From Aestuariivivens marinum (GTDB lineage: Bacteria > Bacteroidota > Bacteroidia > Flavobacteriales > Flavobacteriaceae), in assembly GCF_022662175.1 (NCBI RefSeq), contig NZ_JAKMCR010000003.1, positions 186,001 to 250,000 on the forward strand: 64,000 nucleotides of DNA, written 5' to 3'. Positions 51,251 through 60,202 of this stretch are shown here, piece by piece; position 1 is the first letter of the stretch; every line of letters starts with the position of its first letter. A model generated the notes under the pieces. That model had not been told where the DNA came from. It was given only the letters and a program-made list of their open reading frames with translations, and did not search any database. The position numbers were made by a program, and so were the translations under genes.

Positions 51251-51817
51251 ATGGCAAGTACAAGTGATATTAGAAACGGGTTATGTATTAGATATAACCA
51301 CGATATTTATAAAATTATAGAGTTTTTACATGTTAAGCCTGGTAAAGGACCAGCTTTTGTAAGAACGAAATTAAAAAGTGTTACTACAGGAAAGGTTATA
51401 GACAATACGTTTTCTGCTGGACATAAAATAGAGGATGTTCGTGTTGAAACACATAAATTCCAATTTCTATATAATGATGGTGAATACTATCATTTTATGA
51501 ATACTGAAGACTACACCCAAATTCAATTACAGGAGGCTGCATTGGACAGACCCGATTTAATGAAGGAAGGTGAAATTGTAACAGTTTTAATAAATACAGA
51601 AGATAATATGCCGCTTTCTATTGAAATGCCAGCCAGTGTTATATTGGAAGTTACCCACACTGAACCTGGTGTAAAAGGAAATACAGCTACTAATGCCACT
51701 AAGCCAGCAACTGTTGAGACGGGAGCTGAGATAAATGTCCCTTTATTTATTAATGAAGGTGATAAAATTAGGATAGAAACCGAAAAAGGAACTTATAAAG
51801 AACGTATTAAAGAGTAA
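51251..51817 (+). CDS. efp: Elongation factor P
   Basis: EF-P rescues ribosomes stalled on polyproline stretches. The 188-residue protein has the three-domain EF-P layout, starting MASTSDIRNGLCIRYNHDIY. The tip residue is Lys32 in HVKPGKGPAFVRTK, so a lysine-type modification is possible. The modifying genes epmA/epmB are not in the window. The end (VPLFINEGDKIRIETEKGTY) is the family's C-terminal block. It lies 5 bases after lpxA, an arrangement I associate with Bacteroidota. Confidence 0.97.
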   Translation: MASTSDIRNGLCIRYNHDIYKIIEFLHVKPGKGPAFVRTKLKSVTTGKVIDNTFSAGHKIEDVRVETHKFQFLYNDGEYYHFMNTEDYTQIQLQEAALDRPDLMKEGEIVTVLINTEDNMPLSIEMPASVILEVTHTEPGVKGNTATNATKPATVETGAEINVPLFINEGDKIRIETEKGTYKERIKE

Positions 51818-51902
51818 AATCAGTTTGCAGCTTTAATTGTATTGTCAATAGTTGCTCAGACTTTCAACATTACTAATACATACCGTTAATTACCTGCTTA
51901 AT

Positions 51903-52841
51903 ATGAAGTTTCCAAAGCAATATACCTTAAAAGAAATTGCCAGTCTAATTGGCTGTGACTTTGTTGGTAATGAAGATTTTCCTGTTTTAGGAATGAATGA
52001 AATTCATGTGGTTGAACCAGGGGACATCGTTTTTGTCGATCACCCAAAATATTATGATAAGGCCTTGAATTCAAAGGCAACTATTGTTCTAATAAATAAG
52101 AATGTTCCTTGTCCAGAAGGTAAAGCTTTGCTGATCAGTCATGATCCATTTAGGGATTTTAATAAATTAACCCAGTTTTTTAAGCCCTTTCGGCAAACGA
52201 ATAAATTAATTTCAGATTCAGCGATTATTGGTGAGGGTACGATTATTCAACCTAATTGCTTTATAGGGAATAATGTGATTATTGGTAATAATTGCGTTAT
52301 TCATCCCAATGTCTGTATTTATGATGATACTGTCATTGGAGACAATGTAATTATTCATGCAGGAACTGTTCTTGGAGCTAGTGCCTTTTATTACAAAAAT
52401 CGTCCTGATGGGTTCGACCAACTATTATCAGGGGGTAGGGTGGTCATTAAAAACAATGTTCATATTGGTGCTTTATGTACAATAGATCGTGGAGTTACTG
52501 GCGACACAGTTATTGGTGAAGGTTCAAAATTGGATAACCAAATTCAAATTGGCCATGACACCTCTGTTGGTAAAAAATGTCTAATTGCATCACAGGTTGG
52601 CATTGCAGGTTGTGTTATTATTGAAGATGAAGTAACTATTTGGGGGCAAGTTGGTAGTACCAGTGCGATAACTATTGGAGAGAAAGCTGTAATATTGGCC
52701 CAGTCCGGTATAAGTAAATCTTTAGAAGGACATAAAACCTATTTTGGATATCCTGCCGAAGAATCTAGACTTAAGCTCAGAGAACTTGCCCTAATAAAAA
52801 AAATACCTGATATCATTCAACAATTAAAAAACAAAGTATAG
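51903..52841 (+). CDS. LpxD-like N-acyltransferase paralogue
   Basis: A 312-residue protein from [20 protein letters not shown]; the frame start 17 codons upstream has no family match. The N-terminal domain has [20 protein letters not shown] and [16 protein letters not shown], like LpxD's uridine domain. The hexapeptide helix runs from about 105 to 290. The His corresponding to the LpxD catalytic His is H218 ([14 protein letters not shown]). It is shorter than the first LpxD, and [20 protein letters not shown] replaces the GADGFGF block. It may acylate a different sugar or chain; inference. It sits between efp and sucD. Confidence 0.87.
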   Translation: MKFPKQYTLKEIASLIGCDFVGNEDFPVLGMNEIHVVEPGDIVFVDHPKYYDKALNSKATIVLINKNVPCPEGKALLISHDPFRDFNKLTQFFKPFRQTNKLISDSAIIGEGTIIQPNCFIGNNVIIGNNCVIHPNVCIYDDTVIGDNVIIHAGTVLGASAFYYKNRPDGFDQLLSGGRVVIKNNVHIGALCTIDRGVTGDTVIGEGSKLDNQIQIGHDTSVGKKCLIASQVGIAGCVIIEDEVTIWGQVGSTSAITIGEKAVILAQSGISKSLEGHKTYFGYPAEESRLKLRELALIKKIPDIIQQLKNKV

Positions 52842-52866
52842 ACTTTATTTATACAGTGCAATACAT

Positions 52867-52874
52867 TACTTTTG
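52867..52874 (+). promoter_or_regulatory. Putative -7 box for sucD
   Basis: TACTTTTG, 36 bases before the ATG at 52911. The longer frame's ATG at 52872 overlaps this box, so the inner start is preferred. Confidence 0.45.
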
Positions 52875-52910
52875 TCACACTTTTTTAAACGATTTAAAAA
52901 AAATAAAAAC

Positions 52911-53783
52911 ATGAGTGTTTTAGTAAATAAAGATTCAAAAATAATAGTACAAGGATTTACTGGTAGTGAAGGTACATTTCATGCTGGACAAATGATTGAA
53001 TATGGAACCAATGTAGTTGGTGGTGTCACTCCAGGAAAAGGTGGCCAAATCCATTTGGATAAACCTGTGTTTAATACTGTAAAAGAAGCTGTAGATCAAG
53101 TTGGTGCTGATACGACCATTATTTTTGTGCCACCTGCATTTGCTGCTGATGCCATAATGGAAGCTGCCGATGCCGGTATTAAAGTTATTATAACCATAAC
53201 AGAAGGTATTCCTGTTGCTGATATGATAATTGCCTCTAACTATATTAAGAACAAAGACTGTCGTTTGGTTGGTCCAAATTGTCCAGGTGTAATTACGCCT
53301 GAAGAAGCAAAAGTAGGAATCATGCCAGGTTTTGTGTTTAAAAAAGGAAAGGTAGGTATTGTGTCAAAATCCGGAACATTAACATACGAAGCGGCCGATC
53401 AAGTAGTCAAGCAAGGATTGGGTATTACTACAGCTATTGGTATTGGGGGTGATCCTATTATAGGTACTACTACCAAAGACGCCGTAGAACTTCTTATTGG
53501 TGACCCAGAAACAGAAGCTGTTGTGATGATAGGTGAAATAGGTGGGCAATTAGAAGCAGATGCTGCTAATTGGTATAAAGAAAGTGGTAGTAAAAAACCA
53601 ATTGTAGGTTTTATTGCTGGTGAAACTGCACCAGCTGGACGTACTATGGGACATGCAGGTGCTATTGTTGGAGGTAGTGATGATACTGCACAAGCCAAAA
53701 AGAAAATTATGAGGGCTTGCGGTATTCACGTTGTGGATTCACCTGCCGAAATTGGTAAAAAAGTAGCCGAGGTAATGGCTTAA
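52911..53783 (+). CDS. sucD: Succinate--CoA ligase subunit alpha
   Basis: The TCA-cycle enzyme subunit that forms succinate from succinyl-CoA while making ATP or GTP. The 290-residue protein starts [20 protein letters not shown], the family opening. The phosphohistidine is H248 in [11 protein letters not shown]. The CoA-binding block and [20 protein letters not shown] with [18 protein letters not shown] also fit. sucC is not adjacent here. The start at 52911 avoids a -7 box in the longer frame. A strong terminator follows. Confidence 0.97.
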   Translation: MSVLVNKDSKIIVQGFTGSEGTFHAGQMIEYGTNVVGGVTPGKGGQIHLDKPVFNTVKEAVDQVGADTTIIFVPPAFAADAIMEAADAGIKVIITITEGIPVADMIIASNYIKNKDCRLVGPNCPGVITPEEAKVGIMPGFVFKKGKVGIVSKSGTLTYEAADQVVKQGLGITTAIGIGGDPIIGTTTKDAVELLIGDPETEAVVMIGEIGGQLEADAANWYKESGSKKPIVGFIAGETAPAGRTMGHAGAIVGGSDDTAQAKKKIMRACGIHVVDSPAEIGKKVAEVMA

Positions 53784-53804
53784 TAATATGATCTGTTAAT
53801 ACTA

Positions 53805-53834
53805 AAGGCCTCACATTTTTTGTGAGGTTTTTTA
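53805..53834 (+). terminator. Rho-independent terminator after sucD
   Basis: CCTCACA (53809-53815) pairs with TGTGAGG (53821-53827) around a T5 loop, followed by a T run. A strong, compact hairpin, 25 bases past the sucD stop. Confidence 0.87.
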
Positions 53835-53856
53835 GTATATAGTATTTTGTTATTAG

Positions 53857-53864
53857 TATATTTG
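53857..53864 (+). promoter_or_regulatory. Putative -7 box for fabG
   Basis: TATATTTG, 36 bases before the fabG ATG. No clear -33 TTG at proper spacing. The longer frame at 53847 runs through this box, favouring the inner start. Confidence 0.45.
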
Positions 53865-53900
53865 AATTTCAACAATTTTATAAAAAATAAAGTCAATGAT

Positions 53901-54647
53901 ATGAAATTATTAGAAGGGAAAACAGCGATTGTTACTGGGGCAAGTAGAGGTATAGGAAAGGGTATCGCCCAAATTTTTGCAGACCAAGGAGCAAATGTTG
54001 CTTTTACTTATAGCTCATCGATAGAAGCTGCGAAAGCCTTGGAAGATGAATTAAATGCCAAGGGAATCAAAGCTAAAGGCTATCAAAGTAATGCAGCTAG
54101 CTTTGAAGAAGCCCAAAAATTAGCTAATGATGTTGTTGCTGAATTTGGAAGTATCGATATCTTAGTTAATAACGCAGGTATAACTAAGGATAATTTATTA
54201 ATGCGTATTAGCGAAGAAGATTTTGATAAAGTTATTGAAGTAAACCTTAAATCGGTTTTCAATATGACCAAAGCAGTCCAGCGTACTATGTTAAAACAAC
54301 GTAAGGGATCTATTATTAACATGAGTTCGGTTGTAGGGGTTAAAGGTAATGCAGGTCAAACCAATTATGCAGCTTCCAAGGCTGGTATCATAGGGTTTTC
54401 TAAATCTGTTGCCTTAGAATTAGGCTCTAGAAACATTAGAAGTAATGTCGTTGCTCCTGGCTTTATTGAAACCGAAATGACTGCAAAGTTAGACGAAAAT
54501 GTAGTGAAGGGTTGGCGTGATGCTATTCCATTAAAACGTGGTGGTACACCTGAGGATATTGCTAATGTTTGTGTGTTCTTAGCTAGTGATATGAGCGCCT
54601 ATATTACAGGGCAAACCCTTAATGTAGATGGTGGTATGCTAACTTAA
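53901..54647 (+). CDS. fabG: 3-Oxoacyl-ACP reductase
   Basis: An NADPH-dependent short-chain dehydrogenase reducing 3-oxoacyl-ACP in fatty acid elongation. The 248-residue protein starts MKLLEGKTAIVTGASRGIGK with the TGxxxGIG cofactor site. It has DILVNNAGIT, the catalytic Ser in INMSSVVG, and YAASKAG with the Tyr and Lys of the active site. The end GGTPEDIANVCVFLASDMSA and TLNVDGGM is typical of FabG. It lies among lipid A genes that use 3-hydroxyacyl-ACP, but a terminator separates it from sucD. Confidence 0.95.
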   Translation: MKLLEGKTAIVTGASRGIGKGIAQIFADQGANVAFTYSSSIEAAKALEDELNAKGIKAKGYQSNAASFEEAQKLANDVVAEFGSIDILVNNAGITKDNLLMRISEEDFDKVIEVNLKSVFNMTKAVQRTMLKQRKGSIINMSSVVGVKGNAGQTNYAASKAGIIGFSKSVALELGSRNIRSNVVAPGFIETEMTAKLDENVVKGWRDAIPLKRGGTPEDIANVCVFLASDMSAYITGQTLNVDGGMLT

Positions 54648-54661
54648 AATTTGCAATTAAA

Positions 54662-54710
54662 GATTTACAATTTGACGGCGAAGTTTTAATGTATGTAAAA
54701 ATTGTAAATC
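54662..54710. repeat. Intergenic inverted repeat before the vWA gene
   Basis: GATTTACAATTT (54662-54673) and AAATTGTAAATC (54699-54710) form a perfect 12-base inverted repeat, 25 bases apart, ending 14 bases before the vWA gene ATG. The right flank continues AAATCGTAAAT, also seen before hisH (63746-63756). Confidence 0.55.
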
Positions 54711-54723
54711 GTAAATTTAAATA

Positions 54724-56757
54724 ATGCAGACCGAAACCGTATTATATTTTATACTCGCTGGAATAGCTGCTTTATTTATAGCAGGATTTCAATATTACAA
54801 AAACGAAAAAAGTATGTCTAAGTTAAACATGCTTTTTTTGTTTTTAAGATTTCTTACTATTTTTTCAATTTTATTATTACTCATCAATCCTAAGTTTCAC
54901 CAAGAAACCATTTCAATTGAAAAGCCTAATTTGATTATAGCTGTAGATAATTCAAATTCAATTGTTTATCTAAAACAGGAGGAAAAAGTTAGGGAATTAG
55001 TTCAAAGGATTATGGATAGTGAGGCTTTAAAAAATAAGTTTAATATTGATGTTTACACCTTTGGAAAAGATTTTAGTGCTACAGACACTTTGACGTTTTC
55101 TGAAAAACAGACAGATATAAACGGTGCTATTAACCAGCTTTCCCAACTATATAAACAAACCACATCGCCTACATTACTTATTACAGATGGAAACCAAACT
55201 TATGGTAACGATTACGAGTTTTCATCTTCAAAATATAAACAGCCTATTTATCCAATTATTTTGGGGGATACCACTGCCTACACCGATTTAAAAATCCAAC
55301 AATTTAATGTAAATAGGTATGCCTTTTTAAAAAATCAATTTCCTGTTGAAGCCGTTCTTGTTTATAATGGTTATGATAATGTTCAATCAAAATTTGCAGT
55401 TAAAAAAGGAGATGTCGAAGTATATTCAAAAAATATTAGTTTTTCAAAAGACAATAATTCTAGTATAATTAACTTTACGCTACCAGCTTCAACTGTAGGT
55501 GTAAGTAGCTACCGAGCGACATTAACTCCAATTGAAAATGAAAAAAATAAAATAAACAATACAAAGCTTTTTGCTATTGAAGTAATAGACCAAAAAACAA
55601 AAGTAGCCATTGTAAGTGCATTTTTGCATCCAGATTTAGGTGCCTTAAAGAAAAGTATTGAACGTAATGAACAACGTTCCTTAACACTTTTAAATCCAGA
55701 TGAGGCAATAAATCAAATTGATGATTTTCAATTAATTATATTGTACCAGCCAAACCATATCTTTAGGGATTTATATAAGTTTCTAGATAAAACAAATAAG
55801 AATAGATTTATAATTGTAGGAACAAAAACGAACTTGACTTTTTTAAATGAAGTCTCTAAAAACTTTCAACATGAAATTTCTGGACAGCTAGAAGATTATC
55901 AAGCTCAATTGAATTTGAATTATTCACCTTTTTTAGTGGATGATATCAATTTTGAGTCTTTTCCTCCGTTAAGATCTAATTTTGGTGCAATTAATTTTAG
56001 TGTGCCATTTCAAACTTTATTAACCAAGACCATAAATGGCAACCCAACCATCGATCCTTTACTAGCAACTATTGAAACCAATGATAAGAGGGAAGCTATT
56101 TTGTTGGGAGAAAACATTTGGCAATGGCGAGCCCAAAGTTTTATAAGCACAAAGTCATTTAACCCTTTCGATGATTTTTTAGGGAAAGTGGTTCAGTATT
56201 TGGCATCAAATAAGCAACGAAACCGATTGAATATTGAATATGAAACATTCTATAATGGCAATACCAACATTATTGTTAAAGCACAATACTTTGATAAGAA
56301 TTATCAATTTGATGCCAGGCAATCGCTAAACATTACTGTTAAGGATGATATTTCGGGTGACACCAAGATACTTCCCTTTGTGATTAAAAATAACAATTAC
56401 CAAGTGGACTTGAGTAGTTTGTCGCCTTCTAAATACAGTTTTACGGTAAGCCTATCAGATGAATCTATTTCACAATCTGGAAACTTTCAAATACTGGAAT
56501 ACAATGTAGAGCAACAATTCTTAAGTGCCAATGTAACAAAGTTGCAACGTTTGGCTACTAATAGCAATGGAATATCTTATTTTATAGATGAAACAACTAA
56601 TTTGTATAGTGATCTATTAAATGATTCACGTTATTTGCCCGTTCAAAAGAGCCATAAAAATAGCTTACCTTTGATAGATTGGAAATACTTGCTTTTAATT
56701 ATAGCTTTGAGCTTATCGGCTGAGTGGTTTTTAAGAAAATATAACGGATTAATTTAA
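54724..56757 (+). CDS. von Willebrand factor A-like membrane protein
   Basis: A 677-residue inner-membrane protein. Two N-terminal spans (about 7-23 and 36-54) precede a vWA-like domain whose metal site is VDNSNSI (DxSxS, residues 75-79), with LLITDGNQTYGND as a later strand and DTTAYTDLKI. The large C-terminal two-thirds are strand-rich (periplasmic in this model) and one span lies near 655-670 (WKYLLLIIALSLSAEWFL). This resembles flavobacterial BatA-type proteins but without the aerotolerance operon. The prohibitin gene follows after 10 bases, so the two may act in one membrane complex; inference. Confidence 0.8.
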   Translation: MQTETVLYFILAGIAALFIAGFQYYKNEKSMSKLNMLFLFLRFLTIFSILLLLINPKFHQETISIEKPNLIIAVDNSNSIVYLKQEEKVRELVQRIMDSEALKNKFNIDVYTFGKDFSATDTLTFSEKQTDINGAINQLSQLYKQTTSPTLLITDGNQTYGNDYEFSSSKYKQPIYPIILGDTTAYTDLKIQQFNVNRYAFLKNQFPVEAVLVYNGYDNVQSKFAVKKGDVEVYSKNISFSKDNNSSIINFTLPASTVGVSSYRATLTPIENEKNKINNTKLFAIEVIDQKTKVAIVSAFLHPDLGALKKSIERNEQRSLTLLNPDEAINQIDDFQLIILYQPNHIFRDLYKFLDKTNKNRFIIVGTKTNLTFLNEVSKNFQHEISGQLEDYQAQLNLNYSPFLVDDINFESFPPLRSNFGAINFSVPFQTLLTKTINGNPTIDPLLATIETNDKREAILLGENIWQWRAQSFISTKSFNPFDDFLGKVVQYLASNKQRNRLNIEYETFYNGNTNIIVKAQYFDKNYQFDARQSLNITVKDDISGDTKILPFVIKNNNYQVDLSSLSPSKYSFTVSLSDESISQSGNFQILEYNVEQQFLSANVTKLQRLATNSNGISYFIDETTNLYSDLLNDSRYLPVQKSHKNSLPLIDWKYLLLIIALSLSAEWFLRKYNGLI

Positions 56758-56767
56758 AATAAATACA

Positions 56768-57583
56768 ATGGAAAAATTACCAAAAGTTGCCTTACCTTTT
56801 ATAATAGGCGCAATCATTTTAATTATAGTATTAGCTAAATCTGCTGTAACTATAGACGCTGGACATGCAGGAGTTTTATATGAAACGCTAAGTAATGGGG
56901 TAGATCCCGAAAAAGATGCTTTGGGACCAGGTTTTCATATTATTGCTCCTTGGAATAGAGTTATTGATTATGAAACCCGTCAACAAGAAGTTCCAGAAGC
57001 AATGTCTGTGCTTTCATCTAATGGTTTGGATATTAAATTGGATGCATCTGTTCTATACGAACCTGATGTCAAGAATTTGGGAAGGTTACATAATGAAAAA
57101 GGAGAAAGTTACTTAAAAAGGGTTTTGCAACCTGCTGTTCGTAGTGCGGCACGTAGTGTTGTTGGTCGTTATACTCCAGAGCAATTATATTCCAGTAAAC
57201 GTGACGCCATTCAAGAAGAGATATTTTTAGAAACCAAGAATATTGTAGAAAGCCAATATATTCAACTTAACAATATTTTAATTCGAGATGTAACACTTCC
57301 ACCTACTATTAAAGAGGCTATTGAACGTAAGCTAAAGCAGGAACAAGAATCTTTAGAATATGAATTTAGATTGGTTACTGCATCAAAAGAAGCTGAAAAA
57401 CAACGTATCGAAGCGCAAGGAAAGGCCGATGCCAATAAAATTTTAAGTGCATCACTTACCGATAAAATTTTACAGGATAAAGGTATAGAGGCCACTATAA
57501 AACTATCAGAATCAGCTAATAGCAAAGTTATTGTTATAGGTTCAGGAGATTCAGGGATGCCTATTATTTTAGGGAATCAATAA
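56768..57583 (+). CDS. Prohibitin/SPFH-family membrane protein
   Basis: A 271-residue protein with an N-terminal anchor (about 8-24, LPFIIGAIILIIVLAKSAVT) and an SPFH domain from about 28 to 200 (VTIDAGHAGVLYETLSNGVD, PGFHIIAPWNRVIDYETRQQ, VRSAARSVVGRYTPEQLYS). A coiled region rich in Ala, Glu and Lys follows (LVTASKEAEKQRIEAQGKAD). Prohibitin-like proteins form ring-like assemblies on membranes and often escort proteases. It lies 10 bases after the vWA gene. Confidence 0.9.
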   Translation: MEKLPKVALPFIIGAIILIIVLAKSAVTIDAGHAGVLYETLSNGVDPEKDALGPGFHIIAPWNRVIDYETRQQEVPEAMSVLSSNGLDIKLDASVLYEPDVKNLGRLHNEKGESYLKRVLQPAVRSAARSVVGRYTPEQLYSSKRDAIQEEIFLETKNIVESQYIQLNNILIRDVTLPPTIKEAIERKLKQEQESLEYEFRLVTASKEAEKQRIEAQGKADANKILSASLTDKILQDKGIEATIKLSESANSKVIVIGSGDSGMPIILGNQ

Positions 57584-57629
57584 GTACATCAGTGTTTATT
57601 TAGTATTTGATAGAGATTCCCTGGAAGTA

Positions 57630-58436
57630 ATGATGTGGACTTCTTTTACCTTATTGGACAAAAACTGGCAAAAACTTTTCTTGATAAGTTTTTGCCTTGT
57701 TTTTAGTGTGCTATTTTTGAATGTTTTTGTGCCTTATAATATTAATTTATGGGAGGACGATAAGGGCGTTGATCAATTTATAAGACTTTCTAAATTTTCT
57801 GCAATAGGTATTTCTGTTTTAGCTTTCTCACAATTTGTACTTAGAAAACTGTTTGGAGTCAAAAAATTTAGGCTTGTAGAATTTGTATTTTGGGTGTTTT
57901 TTGAAATAACGTTAATGGCTTTTGTGTTATCGCTTATTTACCAATACGACGGAGTAGTGTTTTGGCCTTTTTTTCTTGAATGCCTCCATTATGCATCATT
58001 AGTAATTATAATTCCATATACAATTTCACTACTTATAATTTATGTAATTCAGCTAAGGCAAAAGCGAAACATAAAAAGTAATTTGTCAAGCATTACAGAT
58101 TTAATTGGTATCCCAGATGAAAATAATGCCGTTAAACTATCCATACCTGTAAACAGTTTATTATATTTTGAATCGGCAGACAATTATGTGGCTGTCAATT
58201 ATATTGACGACAATAAGGTAAAAAAAAAGCTTATTCGAAATACACTTAAAAACCTAGAAATAATTTTGGATAATGCAATTGTTAAAAGGTGTCATAGGTC
58301 ATATATTGTTAATCTAAAAAACATTAAGCTCATAGAAAAAGTCTCTGGAAAGTTTTTAATTCATGTAAAAAACAGTGACGTAGTCATCCCTATATCTGCC
58401 AATTATATCCCACAATTTAAAACACATATGTATTAG
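57630..58436 (+). CDS. LytTR-domain membrane-bound transcription regulator
   Basis: A 268-residue protein with four membrane spans (near 14-32, 50-66, 80-100 and 113-133) and a C-terminal LytTR DNA-binding domain (about 165-265). The key blocks are LYFESADNYVAVNYIDDNKV, RNTLKNLEIILD, IVKRCHRSYIVNLKNIKLIE and VIPISANYIPQFK. Without a receiver domain, the membrane part probably senses a signal directly. Two ATG codons in tandem (57630, 57633) could start it. Targets are unknown; the small secreted protein downstream is a candidate. Confidence 0.87.
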   Translation: MMWTSFTLLDKNWQKLFLISFCLVFSVLFLNVFVPYNINLWEDDKGVDQFIRLSKFSAIGISVLAFSQFVLRKLFGVKKFRLVEFVFWVFFEITLMAFVLSLIYQYDGVVFWPFFLECLHYASLVIIIPYTISLLIIYVIQLRQKRNIKSNLSSITDLIGIPDENNAVKLSIPVNSLLYFESADNYVAVNYIDDNKVKKKLIRNTLKNLEIILDNAIVKRCHRSYIVNLKNIKLIEKVSGKFLIHVKNSDVVIPISANYIPQFKTHMY

Positions 58437-58553
58437 GGAATCTATTTATCCCATAATATTCTTTTTTGTCCCTATTTTTTCGTGTTAACACATTGGTTGT
58501 ATAATTTTGGATGGAATAATGAAATAAAATATAAAATAGTAACTTAATTAATT

Positions 58554-58928
58554 ATGAAAAAAAATCTTTTTGTATTAGTAGTAATAGCATTTCTTTTTTG
58601 TTTTAAAACAAATGCCCAAGAGTCGTTAAAAAACTTTGAAGGCCCATGGGTGTATACATGTAACGATGCTCCTTATGGATACCAATCGGGAACATTAATA
58701 ATTGAACACAAAGGGAATAAATACATCGTTAAAGTTGTATATGAAGATGGAAGTGTCGTTAATGCACAATCATTAAAAGTAGAAAATGACATTTTATATT
58801 TTAATGTCAATGTAGAAAATGAATCCGTCGATGTTCAATTGAAGAAAGAAGGGGGTAAGTTAAAAGGAAAAGCAATAAATAATTATGGTGAAGAATTATT
58901 GTTAACCGCAGTAAAAAAGGTTAAATAA
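58554..58928 (+). CDS. Small secreted protein, unknown function
   Basis: A 124-residue protein with signal peptide 1-21 (LFVLVVIAFLFCFKTNAQ). The mature part is strand-rich (FEGPWVYTCNDAPYGYQSGT, LIIEHKGNKYIVKVVYEDGS, VQLKKEGGKLKGKAINNYGE), consistent with a small beta-barrel or lipocalin-like fold of about 100 residues. It follows the LytTR gene by 117 bases and precedes the his leader. No family was recognised. Confidence 0.7.
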   Translation: MKKNLFVLVVIAFLFCFKTNAQESLKNFEGPWVYTCNDAPYGYQSGTLIIEHKGNKYIVKVVYEDGSVVNAQSLKVENDILYFNVNVENESVDVQLKKEGGKLKGKAINNYGEELLLTAVKKVK

Positions 58929-59097
58929 TTGATAGGTTTGTTATATGAACTATTTTCATTGATAACCCTTAAAAATAACTGTTAGATATACGTTTATTTA
59001 AATATTTTTAGTTTGTGGCCTTATTTAATGTTTAAGTGCTAAAAAAAACAATCAAGAATTGCTTATTTTTAAAATAATAAAAAATGTATCCATAATA
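58929..59097. other. AT-rich gap with no recognised element
   Basis: This 169-base part of the 415-base gap before hisG shows no open frame, strong hairpin or promoter box that I can support. The rest of the gap is the his leader. Confidence 0.5.
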
Positions 59098-59130
59098 TTT
59101 GGTATTGTTTACTATTATTATTGATATTTG
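59098..59130 (+). promoter_or_regulatory. Putative his operon promoter
   Basis: TTTG (59098-59101), 21 bases, then GATATTTG (59123-59130), a 7-of-8 match to TAnnTTTG. It would start the transcript about 10-15 bases before the leader peptide ATG. Confidence 0.55.
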
Positions 59131-59148
59131 TATATATAAATCAATGTA

Positions 59149-59202
59149 ATGACTTTTATTCATGTGCATCATCATTTTCTAATTTGCTCTCAAGCGAAGT
59201 GA
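59149..59202 (+). CDS. hisL: Histidine operon leader peptide
   Basis: A 17-codon open frame reading MTFIHVHHHFLICSQAK, with His at positions 5, 7, 8 and 9. It lies 19 bases after the predicted promoter and 30 bases before a terminator stem, upstream of hisG. Ribosome stalling at the His codons (59161-59175) when histidyl-tRNA is scarce would leave bases 59188-59196 free to pair with the terminator's left arm. Four His in 17 residues at this place are strong evidence for attenuation. The symbol is by analogy to enteric hisL. Confidence 0.85.
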   Translation: MTFIHVHHHFLICSQAK

Positions 59203-59245
59203 AGATGTATTGAATAAATTCAACATATTTTTAACCCGTTTGAGA
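59188..59245 (+). promoter_or_regulatory. his antiterminator stem
   Basis: TCTCAAGCG (59188-59196), the last codons of the leader peptide, pairs with CGTTTGAGA (59237-59245), nine pairs with one G-T. The right arm shares bases 59237-59242 with the terminator, so the two stems exclude each other. Confidence 0.75.
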
Positions 59246-59264
59246 CCATCAAGCGGGTTTTTTA
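59233..59264 (+). terminator. his operon attenuator terminator
   Basis: AACCCGTTTG (59233-59242) pairs with CAAGCGGGTT (59250-59259), ten pairs with one G-T, loop AGACCAT, then six T to 59263. It is 80 bases before the hisG ATG and would end transcription when histidine is ample. Confidence 0.88.
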
Positions 59265-59292
59265 TTTCTAATTGTTTTACAATTTGAAATAG

Positions 59293-59310
59293 TCTTCACC
59301 CAAGTGAAGA
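59293..59310 (+). promoter_or_regulatory. Hairpin between the his attenuator and hisG
   Basis: TCTTCAC pairs with GTGAAGA around CCAA. The same GTGAAGA occurs at 59199-59205, next to the leader peptide stop, so the left arm could pair with either copy. The role is unknown. Confidence 0.45.
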
Positions 59311-59343
59311 TTTCATAATATATATAAACTCAATAAAATAAAA

Positions 59344-60201
59344 ATGAGTAAGCTAAGAATTGCAGTACAAAAATCGGGTCGATTGAATGAAGATTCGATG
59401 CAAATTTTAAAAGATATCGGTATTTCTATTGATAACGGTAAAGACCAGTTAAAAGCCTCGGCTAGAAATTTTCCTGTAGAAGTATTTTATTTAAGAAATA
59501 GTGATATACCACAATACCTAAAAGATGGCGTTGTAGATGCTGCCATTATAGGTGAAAATGTTTTGATAGAAAAGGGAGAAGACATAGAAATAGCTGAAAA
59601 ATTGGGGTTTTCAAAATGTCGTGTATGTATAGCGGTTCCAAAATCTGTAAAATATAATAGTATAAAAGATTTAGAGGGTAAGCGTATTGCAACATCCTAT
59701 CCAAATACAGTTCAGGACTTCTTGAAAAAAGAGAGGGTTGATGCCAACCTTCACATTATCAACGGTTCTGTTGAAATTGCACCAAATATTGGTTTGGCTG
59801 ATGCCATTTGTGATATTGTATCAAGTGGAAGTACTTTGTTTAAAAACAACCTTAAAGAGGTTGAAACCATTTTAAAATCTGAAGCCGTTTTAGCTGTTTC
59901 TCCTCTTTTAAGTGATGATAAACAACCTATTTTACAAACAGTTCAATTTAGAATACAATCAGTTCTAAAAGGCAGAAATTCGCGGTACGTTTTATTAAAT
60001 GCCCCTAATGATAAGTTACAGGATATTATTAATGTGCTTCCAGGTATGAAAAGTCCAACAGTTCTACCACTGGCAGAAGAAGGTTGGAGTTCTGTTCATT
60101 CTGTAATTAGTAAAAATGAATTTTGGAATGTTATTGATGATTTAAAAGCTAAAGGAGCCCAAGGCATCTTAGTTTGTCCTATAGAAAAAATGGTATTGTA
60201 G
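59344..60201 (+). CDS. hisG: ATP phosphoribosyltransferase (long form)
   Basis: The first step of histidine synthesis, joining ATP and PRPP. The 285-residue protein is the long form with a C-terminal regulatory ACT-like domain (about 210-285; VLLNAPNDKLQDIINVLPGM), so feedback inhibition by histidine is expected and HisZ is not needed. The opening LRIAVQKSGRLNEDSMQILK, the block GVVDAAIIGENVLIE, and the PRPP site DAICDIVSSGSTLFKNNLKE are typical. hisD follows after one base. Expression is under the leader attenuator. Confidence 0.97.
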   Translation: MSKLRIAVQKSGRLNEDSMQILKDIGISIDNGKDQLKASARNFPVEVFYLRNSDIPQYLKDGVVDAAIIGENVLIEKGEDIEIAEKLGFSKCRVCIAVPKSVKYNSIKDLEGKRIATSYPNTVQDFLKKERVDANLHIINGSVEIAPNIGLADAICDIVSSGSTLFKNNLKEVETILKSEAVLAVSPLLSDDKQPILQTVQFRIQSVLKGRNSRYVLLNAPNDKLQDIINVLPGMKSPTVLPLAEEGWSSVHSVISKNEFWNVIDDLKAKGAQGILVCPIEKMVL

Positions 60202-60202
60202 T

